The notes beneath the pieces are model-generated. The model was not told the DNA's origin. It searched no databases and saw nothing but the letters and a program-made list of their open reading frames with translations. A DNA stretch of 64,000 nucleotides from the NCBI GenBank assembly GCA_023634235.1, contig JAMKCF010000020.1, positions 248,001 to 312,000 of the forward strand, given 5' to 3'. This document shows, piece by piece, positions 22,298 to 34,709 of this stretch. The first letter of the stretch is position 1; the number at the start of each line of letters is the position of its first letter. The stretch is from Pisaster brevispinus (taxonomy: Eukaryota > Echinodermata > Asteroidea > Forcipulatida > Asteriidae). The position numbers were made by a program, and so were the translations under genes.

Positions 22298-23020
22298 CCC
22301 CGTTTACACTAGATCCAGAAAGGTGGATCAGACCCGGGTCTGATCCGGCAATGTGGATTAACGGCTAGTGTAAACGCAAAAAAGCCGGATCAGACCCGGT
22401 TCAAGATCCGGCAATTTTAATCCACCTTTCGAGGAGGGTTGAATCCGGCAATTGGTGGATCAGATCCGGCAAAGTGGATTCCAAATACAAGTGTAAACGC
22501 AAAGGTGGATCAGACACCGCAATTCGATGTGGTCATTTCCGGTTTCGCTACGAAAGGCGCGCTTTTTGCTTGTGCTTTGGTGGGACATCCGTCGCTGTTT
22601 ATATTTGTGTGTGTGCTGTGTGCACATGGACTGTGCGTGTGTGAAACGTTTTGTTGTTTTCAGCGTCCTTATACATACATCGTTACGTTCGGAGCTTGCC
22701 TTGTTGCTGTATTTTTTAAATTCCCATCTACCAAATATTTCTACCTGCATGGTCGTTGTTATCCGTATCATTTTCTGTACTGTATTTTCTGCATTCTACC
22801 TTCGCCTTGATAATGATTATTTCTAGAAGTGGCGCGCTGTAATCGTGACCTTTGAGCTCTTTGCGAGGAGCGGTGACGTCATGACAAATATACATCCGGT
22901 TCAAAAGTGGGATCGGAGCCGGATCAAGCGCTGGTGTAAACGCGACACAGGATCTTGATCTGCGGTCGTTAAAAAAATGCCGGATCTCAATCCACCTTTC
23001 TGGATCTAGTGTAAACGCGG
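22298..23020. mobile_element. MITE with 29-bp terminal inverted repeats (Harbinger-like style)
   Basis: Left end CCCCGTTTACACTAGATCC, right end GGATCTAGTGTAAACGCGG, 29 bp with one mismatch. The subterminal regions repeat GGATCAGACCCGG, CCGGCAAT and GTGTAAACGC in both directions, the same style as the elements at 13695 and 14738 but with a different sequence. I could not find a clear target duplication, so the class is inferred. Confidence 0.65.
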
Positions 23021-24090
23021 TATCAAGCTTCAGACTTGGACTTGACCCCGGTAAAACAAATAAACACTGATTTTGGGGCAGTTATTTGTAGAAGTTGTGC
23101 AGCTAAAATGAGGCATTGTTAATGATTTTTAATGTTCTCGGCCTCTCCTTTAGATTTTGTAAGACATAAAAAATGTATTCACTTATTGTATTAGAATCAC
23201 TTTCGAGTTATCCTTTGACAATGATTGGAAATACAAACCGAAGAATTATACATGCTCAGATGCCTGGCACACCAACAGGTAGATGGTTAAGAAAACACAA
23301 TGGAGAACAAAAGACCCTCACAAAAAACAATGACACGTGTAGACTCTTGAAATTGTGTGAACCTAGGTTCAGCCACTTAAGAAGAAACAAAAAATCAATC
23401 AAGGCACATTGTAAAGCAATACCATGATTTGAAAAATATTTACAGAGAATTTTAGGTGAAGATGTTATTTGTTGGTCAGAGAGGTATTTGGTTTCAATTC
23501 CAAAAGTTTTTTCTGCGATTATTTTCAATCACTTTTGCCAGTTCATTTTTGTTTTTTAAACACAGTACATTTTATAAAATAATTTTCGTAAATTTAAATG
23601 TTTGTAAATTTAAATGATCTGTCTTGTGTTTCCAACCTCAAAGGTGCTCATAACTCAAAAAATAATTTTAACGTGTACAAAATAAATTAAACCTGTACCA
23701 CAAACAATACAATATCTGAAGATTTTTAAGTGCATCGGAATATCTTGTGATTTTTCGTGTCTCGGTGAGGAGTAAATGACTCTTTGTTGTGTAATAATAA
23801 TAACAGTGTATAAGTGAAAAAGTTGTAAATGAGAAAGGTAAATACCTGCTTTTGATACCACTTTTAGTTGGAGTTCTTTGGTAACAATAAACACTATATT
23901 TCAGGGCAAGACATAGAACAAAAACACAACAAAACAATGTCTCATGATATCAGTCAATCCTTAACTTTATGCACAGGGTTGTAATCTGGTCATGAAATCA
24001 AAACTTCCATTGACGAGAAAGCTACTAGTGTAAGGTTTGATTTAATTGGATCAATTTTCTCTTTAAATTCGCAGCTCAACATTTCAGCAA
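23021..24090. other. Upstream of TRIM-B; intergenic or intron
   Basis: No independent gene. The last 100 bp match the sequence upstream of TRIM-C (35890-36000), including TGATTTAATTGG and a pyrimidine-rich tract ending in an AG acceptor, so the duplication that made the pair included the upstream intron. Confidence 0.5.
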
Positions 24091-24105
24091 GTATTTCCAA
24101 TCAGA

Positions 24106-25790
24106 GTGGCATCCAATATAACAGCTCAGTCATTGATAGCGGAGATTAGTCAGGATCATCTTGAATGTCCAATTTGCAATGAACGCTTCAAGCAACCCAA
24201 ACTACTGGAGTGTTCTCATTCATTTTGTATTGAATGCCTCCAACAACTCAGAGAGAAAGTTCAAAGTTCTACAAAACTTCCATGTCCTGTGTGTCGACAA
24301 GAAACACTGTTAACAAAAAATGGCATTGATGGTCTGAAAACCGACTTTAAGACACTTTCTCTGATAAAAGCTTTTGAAAAACAGGAAACCCAACTGAATC
24401 AACTACCTGGTCAGGAGTTTGCTTCTAAATGTAGCAAGCATACTGACAAAGATCTTATCATGTTTTGTAACAAATGCAAGAAGTTGATATGCACATCTTG
24501 CATTGTAAGAGATCATCGGTTCCATTCTCTAATGGAAATTAATGAGGCTTTAGACAAATGCAAACAACATGCCACGGAACTTGTAGCAAAATACAGACAG
24601 AGTATCAAATCCTTCAACATAGCTATTCAAGAAATAGACATTTCCCGCAATACATTAGACTCTATGTTTGCTGAAACCAGAGAGAAAATCTCCAAGAAGG
24701 CTGATGAGGAGATTGCCAAGGAGGCTGCCAGGATCAGAGAGGAGCAGCAGAAACTGATGCGAGAGGCTGAACAGATTTATAAAGACAGAGTCAAGACAAT
24801 GGAAACTGCACGAGCTACAAACAGCAAAGAGATGAACAAAGCAGAGCTCAAGCAGGATGAAGTGGATCAACACATGGATCAACAGATCAATATTGTACAC
24901 CACATAGAACAACTCTTACAAGACCTCAAAGAATACAGAGAGATGAGGTCAACAAAAGTACCTGACGGGTTGACCTGTATGGACTTTAAAGAAGGCCAGA
25001 AAACACTAGGGCGACTGGTGCTGAAAGATAAATGGACACTGACAACAGAAATGAAGACTAATTTCTATCCTTGTGATGTGTCTGCATATTGTAATAGTGA
25101 TATTGTTGTGTCACATGGAAATAGTGTAAGTTTGATTACAATATCAGTAGAGAAAAATCCTCAAGCGACCGTCATCCCACGAAAACTACCAATCAAAGGT
25201 CTTACCAGACCAAGCACAGTGACTGTGAACAAGAATGATGAGCTCATTGTTCTAGATAATGAAACAGTCAAGATCTTTAACATGCATATCAGCTCATTCA
25301 ATGGTTCAATCCAGGAAGATGGCCAGACAGTGAACCATCGTGCATTGCAGTGGATGCCAACAATCTCATAGCAGTGGGTTACCGTAAGGAGACAGAGATC
25401 TCCCTACACAAACAAGATGGATCCCTCATCAGAAGACTGCCTGCTCCAGGGATAGGGGAATCACTGACTACCTACAAACAGCGACTCATCTACACCAACT
25501 GGGCTGACAGTAAGTTAGTATCGGTAGACTACAATGGTGAAGTGGCATTCTCAGTAGGTATCAATCAGCCTAGGTGGCCCCGTGGTGTGTGTTGTGACAA
25601 AAATGGGAGCATCTATGTTGCTGTCAGGAGAGGAATAATGTTTGACATCCTCCGTTACAGTCCTCAAGGCAGGTACAATGGATGCATCATCAAGGATTGT
25701 GCTGTAGCCTATGGTTTCACAGTCACACCAGCTAGTGATCTGGTTCTGGCTACAACCAAATCAGTTCAAGTCTATCAACATGAGTGCTAG
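24106..25790 (+). pseudogene. TRIM-B: RING/B-box/coiled-coil/NHL-type, start lost and frameshifted
   Basis: Paralogue of TRIM-C. RING ligands C21, C24, C36, H38, C41, C44, C60, C63 and one B-box (KCSKHTDKDLIMFC ... CTSCIVRDH) are intact, followed by a coiled coil and an NHL-like propeller. Two lesions stand out. The codon aligned with the TRIM-C initiator is GTG (24106-24108), with no ATG in frame for a long way. A 1-bp deletion near 25286 (ATATCAG versus ATCATCAG in TRIM-C) shifts the frame, so the first frame stops at 25371 and the propeller continues in another frame to 25790. A 12-bp in-frame insertion lies just after. The frame is open back to the acceptor at about 24074, so an upstream exon with an in-frame ATG could rescue initiation, but not the frameshift. 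Probably a young pseudogene, or an assembly error at one base. Confidence 0.8.
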
Positions 25791-26149
25791 ACCACAACAA
25801 TGTAAATTTTAAGATGAACATATTTCAGTTAAGTTTTAGAAGATCTGTAAATCAGTTATTCTTTTATCATTTTTGTCTTGTGCTGCCATGATTCTGAGCT
25901 GATCAAGAACTCTACTAGATATTGAATAAATGTTGAATCCTAAAAGTGATGTTGAGTATCAAAAGTGTTAAAAACATCAATTTTTGTGACTAACATGGAT
26001 CCAATCGGTGTGCACAAGAAATCAAGCATTAAAAACAATAATTTGTGAGGTTCACCTAGACCCATCTGGAGTGTACAAGAATTCATTCATTAAAAATCCC
26101 AAAAACCGATACACTCATGAAGTCAACTTGCACACTCTATTGGTGAACA
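25791..26149. other. TRIM-B 3' flank with AATAAA and a two-copy repeat
   Basis: AATAAA at 25925-25930 is a plausible polyadenylation signal. At 25966-26100 a block of about 70 bp (ATTAAAAA(C)..TGTGA..CTA..GG..CAT/CAATC..GTGT..ACAAGAA) occurs twice in tandem with divergence. Confidence 0.45.
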
Positions 26150-26550
26150 TTGAACTTGATTGAATTTGGAACCTTCATTGGACGGACTATGGAGTATTCA
26201 TTTGCATTCTTTACTTTGGTTTTATAAAAATGCTCTTCAATAAAAAAAGATGTTTAGTGAGCCAAGTTTATAAATTGGGTCAAAATAATTCATCATTTTA
26301 TTTGACTGGTGCATGGCTCCAATAAGGTTGTGAAAAAGACTTTCCTATCTGTACAAAAAATTGAGCTCCATGAAAAATGTTCAGATATTTTCAACTTTCA
26401 GGAATAACTTTTTGAACTGGCTCATAGTGATTAGGATGTGTTCTGAAGAAAGTGGAAATACTTTGAAGGTGTAATTTCAGTCTGCAAATTGCTGGAGCTT
26501 CAAACTTAAACTTATTTGTGTCTGTAAAATTTAGGAATTCATTCTAGATT
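26150..26550. repeat. Paralogue of 9670-10095, with candidate minus-strand exon
   Basis: Collinear with 9670-10095. The exon-like block at 26463-26521 (minus) keeps the acceptor ATTTTACAG and an open frame NKFKFEAPAICRLKLHLQ. The donor is degraded to AAA|GTATTT. Confidence 0.6.
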
Positions 26551-28421
26551 GATTTCTAGGTCAAATGGGGTCAAAATTTGTGTAGCATTTATTACTTTTT
26601 TGATGGCCTCTCCGATGACGTATTGGTTGTTGAAATAGCTCCAGTACTTCTTAAGTTATGATTTTTTGAAATAATGTTTGATTTATTGTTTTTCAAAAAC
26701 TGATGATGTCATATTACGTTTAACTTTTAGGATCATCTACAAGTTATAGCCTACCTACTTACTATGCATTTGCTTGCAGAAAAAAAGCTCTGGGAAGAAA
26801 AATAAAAACTAAGTAAGTATATACACATATAAAAAGTTTTAAAAGGAAAAAAACACAATGATTTGTTCAGGCTAAATGTAATGTTTTTTCAACTGTGATT
26901 TTAAATCTCATTAAATGTAGAAACAATCTAATGTGTTGAGTAGTCATGATATAAACTTGTATTAACAAAATAAACTTATGTACCAGTACTCAACTAATCA
27001 ACTTCCTCATCACCCAAGTCTCACATTTCAGGTTAGTAATAATTTTCATAAATCAGATCTTATCTGTATTTCATCTTCCCAAAAATAGAACAGTCACATT
27101 TCAGCGTGTATAATATGGTCCAGGGCCTTGCAGTTGGAACAATCTCTTCCCACTTACATAACTTCTTGCAGAAACACAGTTACCTTTCAATGCAAGCTCA
27201 AAGCGCATAATGATTACAATTATAATCTAAGCCCTGGAGACTCCTCTTAATTAGATTTCTATGTCTTCTGTACACACTGAGTTACTATATACGGAATCCT
27301 CACACGTTTTTCTGTATGTATTATAAATGTTCTAAGTCTTATATAATATGTCCATTTTAGTTCTTATAAAGTTAAAAATATTGAAGATTCTCTCAAACTA
27401 CATGTTAATAGCTTTAGTTCTCATTTGTCCAGGCATACCTACCAAAGCTTTTTGGGTTTTTTCTATGCCCCCATTTCCATTAGTCCTTTAATTGTTTTTT
27501 CAAATGTATATACTTTTCTGTTATAGTGGAAATACATATCTTGAGATAAAATGAAATTAATTAAATTCAATGTAAACAGCTTTCTATAAAGAAAGATGTA
27601 TGTGGCCTCATATTTATTCAACACATCAATCAACCTAGCCAAGTACAGTTTGTCTAATTTGCTTGTCACATTCTTGAAAAAAGAGAAAATGTACAAATTG
27701 AAGGGGTTATTGTTAACCAAGATTTGATTTATGTAGTGTAATTTGGTAAATACAAAAACTAATCATTGGTTGATTCTTTAGTAGAGTTGCATTAGATATA
27801 TTATTTAGTTTTACCCATACACCTATGTGTGTTAAGCACTTTACACTCAGTCCTGTGACAAAAAAATCTACAGGCAAAGTACTCAGGTGAGATTCAAATC
27901 AAGGACCTTTACCTTTCTAGAGCAGATGTCTTACCAACTAGTAGATAACCAAGTTTATGTTACAATACATAAAACAATAATGATGATCGATCTTGTTGCA
28001 TTTGTACATGTACTACAAGTGTGTCAGACAGAAATGTTAATCTATTGGGACTGGTAGTATTAACTGTACATTCAACATGTAAGCTTCTTGATTAGATACT
28101 ATCAGATTATTGCCACAGGGTTGTCTTTTAAGTTTCTTGCTAAATTCAGCACACCATCAAGAACAGCAAAGCTGCCAAGGCAATCTGTCTATAGACCATA
28201 TTGAATATGACGTCACCATTCAAATATCTGCCCTACAACATGGCATCTAGCGTGTGCGTGATGGTGTGCGTGCGTGTGCCCTAGAAATCAAACTGGGAGC
28301 GCTGCGTACTTCATTGATGTACGCGGCTGTTTAGACGCGCATAGGTTTTCCCTACAAGATGGCAACTTTCATAGCAACAAAGGGGTTATTCAATACAATC
28401 TATAGCCCGAAAAAACATTGA
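26551..28421. other. Intergenic with a SINE copy
   Basis: No supported gene. The 85-codon frame at 27463-27720 (minus) has no recognisable features. The SINE at 27820-27953 is listed separately. Confidence 0.4.
27820..27953 (-). mobile_element. tRNA-headed SINE copy
   Basis: On the minus strand it reads GGTAAGACATCTGCTCTAG, then CCTTGATTTGAATCTCACCTG, then a tail AAGTGCTTAACACACATAGG. The same order is found at 61046-61196. The B-box (GGTTCGAATC) is mutated to GATTTGAATC here. Confidence 0.65.
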
Positions 28422-30049
28422 CTAATTGAAAACCCAATAATTTGATCAATTGAAGTCAGAAATGCAGTCATTAAGTATGCACTTGACCACTGCCAACTTG
28501 GTTTGAAGAGGGATTGACAGGGGGCTCAGGATGGATGAGGGCTGACTAGGAAGAGAAATAAATAGGCAAGGAACAAACAATTTGACTACACATTAACATT
28601 CAACTGTTATAAGATTCTTCATGTCAGTAGCAATATTTGATACAAATCTTAAGTTGATACATCATTGGCATAAGGAGTTATGGACAATTAATGTGTTTTT
28701 GTTTTATCTTGTTCAACTGGAACCTGTGCCATATTCATGAGCTTTATATCTCTTTTCTCAATGACAAAAAAAGTCTTAGACAAAAGGTCATTGCAAAAAA
28801 GAGTCGTGGATATTCAAGGTTTCTAAATGTTTTATCTCATCTGGAACCAGTAAAACAATCATGAGTTTCTTTCTTAGTGTGACTGTGCAATAAAATTGGC
28901 ATGTCTGCTGTAATGTTGAACTCAAGTTATAAGTCATTTCTTAAAGTTCAACTTTCATTTCACATCGAACTTTGATTTCCTCCTAGATTCATATAGCAGT
29001 ACAGGCTGGCTGACTGGTACAACTAGGTACAGTGTACAAAGAAACCACTGAACCGAGTACTAAATATTGAACTTATGTTGAAGCTACCATTGTTGTCTGG
29101 TGATACTGTAAGTGTACAGGTAGCTACATGTACCAATTTTGTCTATTTGTAGGGTAGTATTGTGGTGAATATTGTACTTGAAAACAATTTTCAGTTTGCA
29201 AGTTTCAAATGCTGCCTGTCTGTGTAGCACTTATACAAAGTTGAAGCAGCTAGTTTAGGTCGCGTTTTCTGATGTAATGGATTTAAAAACTAAACTTATG
29301 TTCCAATATTCTAAAATGCAATGTTCAACAACCTGTTATTGATATGTCACTGAGTCCTAGTACTACGTATGGGTCTGACGCCAACACTTTGAAGTCAATG
29401 TCATTCACTCATTGCAGTAATCCTATAACATTATGTCACATTAGCGTATAAATAGAAAAGGGGATTTCCCCAATAAATGGGGTGTATGGTGTGCAATAGT
29501 TTAACCATAGAGATACATGTAGGTAACTCTATGGTAATACAATTTACAGAAGGGATACCATTCAGTGTGTTGTGCCAAACATCTAACAGATCGTTACTGG
29601 AGTTTCTTCACAAACTACAAAATTGTTGCCGAGTTTCATGACTCTTTCTGAAATTAAATACTGGTAAGTTACATTTGCTTTGCAGTTGTAATTTGTCAAT
29701 TACTTCAATGTGTAGACAATGCTGGTCTTAAACACTTAACAGTTTTTAAAATCCATTCAAGAAAATTGTACAAATTTTGTTTAAAACACAACACATACAC
29801 CATATGTAATCTTTGCTTTGATTTATCAATTCCTGTTCAAAAGCCTTGCTTGGTTATGGAGGCTTACAGTACTGGAAAGTTGCATAGACAGATCACATTC
29901 ACAACCTTTCTGTTTTTGCAAGTAAGGCGCGCGGTCCATTTAGGGTCGGTTTGGCAACCGTCAAACGGTTGACAAACGGTTGAAGTTAGAAACGGTTCAG
30001 CAGCATTTGTGAAACAGTTGGGGGAAGGTTTATTCAATGCTTCTTGAAG
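28422..30049. repeat. 1,628-bp tandem duplication, unit 1
   Basis: Identical to 30050-31671 except for about three substitutions (for example 28583/30211 and 29945/31573). The unit ends inside the first ~118 bp of the Harbinger-like MITE that is complete in unit 2, followed by a short filler (TTGAAG, 30044-30049). The unit has no convincing gene; the 68-codon frames at 29766 and 31394 are copies of each other. Confidence 0.95.
29926..30043. mobile_element. Truncated left end of Harbinger-like MITE
   Basis: Begins GGCGCGCGGTCCATTTAGGG after TAA, as at 31554, and is cut after about 118 bp by the tandem duplication junction. This orders events: the MITE inserted first, the duplication came later. 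Confidence 0.8.
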
Positions 30050-31671
30050 CTAATTGAAAACCCAATAATTTGATCAATTGAAGTCAGAAATGCAGTCATT
30101 AAGTATGCACTTGACCACTGCCAACTTGGTTTGAAGAGGGATTGACAGGGGGCTCAGGATGGATGAGGGCTGACTAGGAAGAGAAATAAATAGGCAAGGA
30201 ACAAACAATACGACTACACATTAACATTCAACTGTTATAAGATTCTTCATGTCAGTAGCAATATTTGATACAAATCTTAAGTTGATACATCATTGGCATA
30301 AGGAGTTATGGACAATTAATGTGTTTTTGTTTTATCTTGTTCAACTGGAACCTGTGCCATATTCATGAGCTTTATATCTCTTTTCTCAATGACAAAAAAA
30401 GTCTTAGACAAAAGGTCATTGCAAAAAAGAGTCGTGGATATTCAAGGTTTCTAAATGTTTTATCTCATCTGGAACCAGTAAAACAATCATGAGTTTCTTT
30501 CTTAGTGTGACTGTGCAATAAAATTGGCATGTCTGCTGTAATGTTGAACTCAAGTTATAAGTCATTTCTTAAAGTTCAACTTTCATTTCACATCGAACTT
30601 TGATTTCCTCCTAGATTCATATAGCAGTACAGGCTGGCTGACTGGTACAACTAGGTACAGTGTACAAAGAAACCACTGAACCGAGTACTAAATATTGAAC
30701 TTATGTTGAAGCTACCATTGTTGTCTGGTGATACTGTAAGTGTACAGGTAGCTACATGTACCAATTTTGTCTATTTGTAGGGTAGTATTGTGGTGAATAT
30801 TGTACTTGAAAACAATTTTCAGTTTGCAAGTTTCAAATGCTGCCTGTCTGTGTAGCACTTATACAAAGTTGAAGCAGCTAGTTTAGGTCGCGTTTTCTGA
30901 TGTAATGGATTTAAAAACTAAACTTATGTTCCAATATTCTAAAATGCAATGTTCAACAACCTGTTATTGATATGTCACTGAGTCCTAGTACTACGTATGG
31001 GTCTGACGCCAACACTTTGAAGTCAATGTCATTCACTCATTGCAGTAATCCTATAACATTATGTCACATTAGCGTATAAATAGAAAAGGGGATTTCCCCA
31101 ATAAATGGGGTGTATGGTGTGCAATAGTTTAACCATAGAGATACATGTAGGTAACTCTATGGTAATACAATTTACAGAAGGGATACCATTCAGTGTGTTG
31201 TGCCAAACATCTAACAGATCGTTACTGGAGTTTCTTCACAAACTACAAAATTGTTGCCGAGTTTCATGACTCTTTCTGAAATTAAATACTGGTAAGTTAC
31301 ATTTGCTTTGCAGTTGTAATTTGTCAATTACTTCAATGTGTAGACAATGCTGGTCTTAAACACTTAACAGTTTTTAAAATCCATTCAAGAAAATTGTACA
31401 AATTTTGTTTAAAACACAACACATACACCATATGTAATCTTTGCTTTGATTTATCAATTCCTGTTCAAAAGCCTTGCTTGGTTATGGAGGCTTACAGTAC
31501 TGGAAAGTTGCATAGACAGATCACATTCACAACCTTTCTGTTTTTGCAAGTAAGGCGCGCGGTCCATTTAGGGTCAGTTTGGCAACCGTCAAACGGTTGA
31601 CAAACGGTTGAAGTTAGAAACGGTTCAGCAGCATTTGTGAAACAGTTGGGGGAAGGTTTATTCAATGCTTC
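30050..31671. repeat. 1,628-bp tandem duplication, unit 2
   Basis: Second copy, followed directly by the rest of the Harbinger-like MITE (31554-32695). The near identity implies either a very recent duplication or two haplotypes placed in tandem by the assembler. Confidence 0.95.
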
Positions 31672-32695
31672 AGTGCGCTGAGCTTATCTGGTCCTCCAGA
31701 GTCCGAACAAAAGGGATATATAATCGGATTACTGTTCTTTGTGTTGGGATTATAGCTGAGGTTGTTGAAAGCACTAACAGTAAATATGATTTTCAAAACT
31801 AAAAAGCCTAACGCTTCATAACTGCGCTCTGTTTTTGCTATTTCTAAAATGCTAGCCAAAAGTTACCACACATATTACTTTTAATCATAAAAAACGATAA
31901 AGTAAAACCTGAGATCGTAGCTACCTGTTTACGTTATGTATTTGCTGGTTGGCTTTGCAAGGCATTGGCAATGCCAAGTGCCCGTCGGGTGTGTACATGT
32001 ATTTGAACGTTCGTGACCAAAACGATCTCAGTTTTTGGTTGATTGTGAACAACTAAGAATGTTTCCCAACTGATGTGTATGTTATTATGGAATATATGAA
32101 TAGGTTGAACGAATTTGGGTGTGATTTGCAAATGGGGTTTCAATCAATACATCCTCGTCTAAAGGTTTAATTTATAATTATTGTTAAGACACACTATTGG
32201 AATTGTAAAGCAAATGAAATTGCATTTATTAAAAGACTGCAATAAAAATGATTTATATGCAAGATTTTTTCTTTAAATTTATATATAAATAATGGCGTGG
32301 CATTGATATCGAATCCCGAACTTTAAATTGCACAGCAATATATTCAAAGCCGTTTTGTCCAAAAACCTCCATTCATGAATGGAAAGAAATAGCTACAACC
32401 TGGGCGTACATGTACATGCACCTACCCAAAACACAACCATTGTTACCAGCATTAGTTAGGATTAGCGGCGGAAGTGTCAGTGATAGCCTGGCATGAGACA
32501 ACTCCTTTGTTAGGTGTAAACCCCAGTCAAACAGCACTCCTTTTGTCTGTCACCAGAGGTTAAGCCTCAAAAGACTGTCTTTAATCCCAGAGAAACGATT
32601 GCTTGCCGAAACTAAAACGGTTGGCGCTCTGTAAATGAATCGTTTTGGGCAACCGTTTGACGGTTGCTGAACCGGCCCTAAATGGACCGCGCGCC
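31554..32695. mobile_element. Harbinger-like MITE with TAA target duplication
   Basis: 1,142 bp flanked by TAA (31551-31553, 32696-32698). The terminal inverted repeats are about 46 bp, starting GGCGCGCGGTCCATTTAGGG, with a few mismatches, and contain the palindrome CAACCGTCAAACGGTTG. The interior has no transposase frame. TAA and a 3-bp duplication fit PIF/Harbinger. Confidence 0.8.
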
Positions 32696-32698
32696 TAA

Positions 32699-33629
32699 AG
32701 TGAAGTGAGTAACAGTTTGTACCAAATTACTCTTTATCTAATGCCTAAGCAAACATGATGTGCAGACACACACAATGCTGTTTGGTGCTGAGTGTGTGTT
32801 TTAATAAACCAGTCTAAAGTTGCTCAGATACAAGGGTGTGGGTTTATATCTAGCCAAGCTAAGATCTGATTTCACCATGACAATGATAAGTAATGTCAGC
32901 TAGTTACTCAATCACAATTTGTTGATTAATCATGCTAAACCAATGTTTGTATGAGAGAGATTGGTTGTTGCCAGCTTGGCATTCATATCTCCTTGTGGGA
33001 GCTTTGCCCAGTTCCCTTGTTGGGGATGTTATCCAAACAAACAAACAAACAAACTCAAATTAAAATAAAAAACACAAGGCCACAAGGCCAGCTTAACCCC
33101 CACACTTACATGATAAGCGTTCAGGATGCTTTTATGTGCACATCCGATCCGAGTACATGGAACCTATGGCTGAATTTCCCATTTGAAGGAAAGACCAATT
33201 ATAGTAAAGTATTTTGCTTAGGGACACAAGTTTCAAAACTAAGACTCAAATTCACACTCTGCTGATCAGAAACAACAGCACTTTATGCTAGAATTCTTAA
33301 CAATTGGCCATGACATGCCATAAGACACAATAAAAAATTATTGTTTTACCCTGATATCGAAGTGTAATAATCATTGTAACGTACTGCCAACGAGTCCTTG
33401 TTTTCTCTGCAGCCAAATGCAGACAAAAAACAAATGAAAACTCGAATTCCGTTCATTATGAAACACACTGGTTTATTCATTCTTCAACAACTTATTCAGT
33501 GCTCACTCACTGAAATCAGCTCTGGTCTGTCTAACACAACTTTATCATACACAACAAATCGCAAGAAAAAAGGCTCCAAAACAATGTGTCCTGCCGGCGC
33601 ACCTGCAAAATTTATTATCTTTATACAAA
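32699..33629. other. Intergenic, including a SINE-like fragment
   Basis: At 33180-33280 the words TTTTGCTTAGGGACACAAGT and CACTCTGCTGATCAGAAACA match 51836-51965 in order, a diverged interspersed repeat pair. The remainder may be the 5' part of the Penelope-like element that follows, but no boundary is visible. Confidence 0.4.
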
Positions 33630-34538
33630 TTGTTATACATTGTTACATCCTCCAACGCACGCGGTAACTTGTCCAATCACTGTACAGTTCACACAAAGTT
33701 CAGGCCAGCTACCGTGAGAGCGCTGTCCTTCCATGATCTGACAGAAGTACTCCAGCGCACCCGGCAGGGCGGGGCTTTCCTCTATATTTACAGTTGGAGT
33801 CCTGTTAAAACCCTGCATGACACAATCCAAAAAAAATTTACACACGAAGACCCTTACAAAATGTCTACCAAACTGAGCAAGGCCTTCACTTCAAGAAAAC
33901 GATCCAGCAAAGCAAGCCCCCCTCCAGCCACTAAGCATTCAGTGCCACTATCTCCAACGTCATCTACAACATCAAGCGACATCCCGTGTGGCCAAGCCTC
34001 CCTCATCAACCAACTAGGGGAATTGCTGATTAGATCCCTCGAGGTCTGGGAGGAGTTCAAGAACGAAGCACCCAATCCAAGAGTAGCCCTTTCAGAGGCC
34101 TACTTCAATCTAGTAAAACTTTTAGCGGAACCCGTCACAAAGTTGACAGCCGCCAAAAAGCATATCATTAAACAGATTTCGGCATTCAAGAGGGCCATCT
34201 CTACGAACCCCCCCCCCCCCCCACCATACTTGTTGAACACAGTGAAGCCCCCTCATCCATACCGGGGTCTAACCTTCCAGCCCTCCTTCACGGAGAGTTT
34301 GGACAGGTTAGGCATAAAGGCTTCACTGTTGTTCACAAACCTTGCGCCCGAGGAGTACAGACATCAGGAGATGGAGGCAAACTCAAGATTGGAACACCTA
34401 AAAAAGGAGGCGAGGATCAAGATCATGGAAACATTTGAAGTTACAGAGCTTCGGACAGCTACACATCTCTTTGGATTTTGTGTGCGCCCCAAGCAGCCAC
34501 TACCCAAGGGGACAAAGAGGAAGAGAGAACAGCATTAA
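33630..34538 (+). CDS. ORF of unknown function preceding a Penelope-like reverse transcriptase
   Basis: Open for 302 codons. The more natural start is the ATG at 33861 (MSTKLSKAFTSRKRSSK), giving 225 residues. The N-terminus is basic and Ser-rich. A helical middle part contains INQLGELLIRSLEVWEEF and AKKHIIKQISAFKRAIS. A run of six or more prolines follows, encoded by a poly-C tract at about 34208-34222. The C-terminus is highly basic (PKGTKRKREQH). It is followed after 170 bp by a Penelope-like RT in the same orientation. I infer a nucleic-acid-binding ORF1 of that retroelement. No zinc knuckle or known domain is seen. The frame is intact although the RT behind it is broken. A host gene cannot be excluded. 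Confidence 0.5.
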   Translation: MLYIVTSSNARGNLSNHCTVHTKFRPATVRALSFHDLTEVLQRTRQGGAFLYIYSWSPVKTLHDTIQKKFTHEDPYKMSTKLSKAFTSRKRSSKASPPPATKHSVPLSPTSSTTSSDIPCGQASLINQLGELLIRSLEVWEEFKNEAPNPRVALSEAYFNLVKLLAEPVTKLTAAKKHIIKQISAFKRAISTNPPPPPPYLLNTVKPPHPYRGLTFQPSFTESLDRLGIKASLLFTNLAPEEYRHQEMEANSRLEHLKKEARIKIMETFEVTELRTATHLFGFCVRPKQPLPKGTKRKREQH

Positions 34539-34709
34539 AGAGCTTCTTAAGCAAAACAAACAAACCGGTCCTTCTCAAGACCACCACACCTTCCAAAGAA
34601 AGATTTTCTGCTCCTTGTCACTTACAACAATAATATTAAAGGGCAATCCCACAAATATATTATTAATTTTAATTTCATTAACAAAATTCTCAACTACATT
34701 TCTCTTATA

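Noticed and set aside
22439..22826. Overlapping 123- and 99-codon ORFs
   Set aside because: Lie inside the MITE interior; no transposase or other motif.
28422..31671. LTR retrotransposon (two long direct repeats)
   Set aside because: The units are adjacent, with no internal region, no TG..CA ends and no target duplication; it is a tandem duplication.
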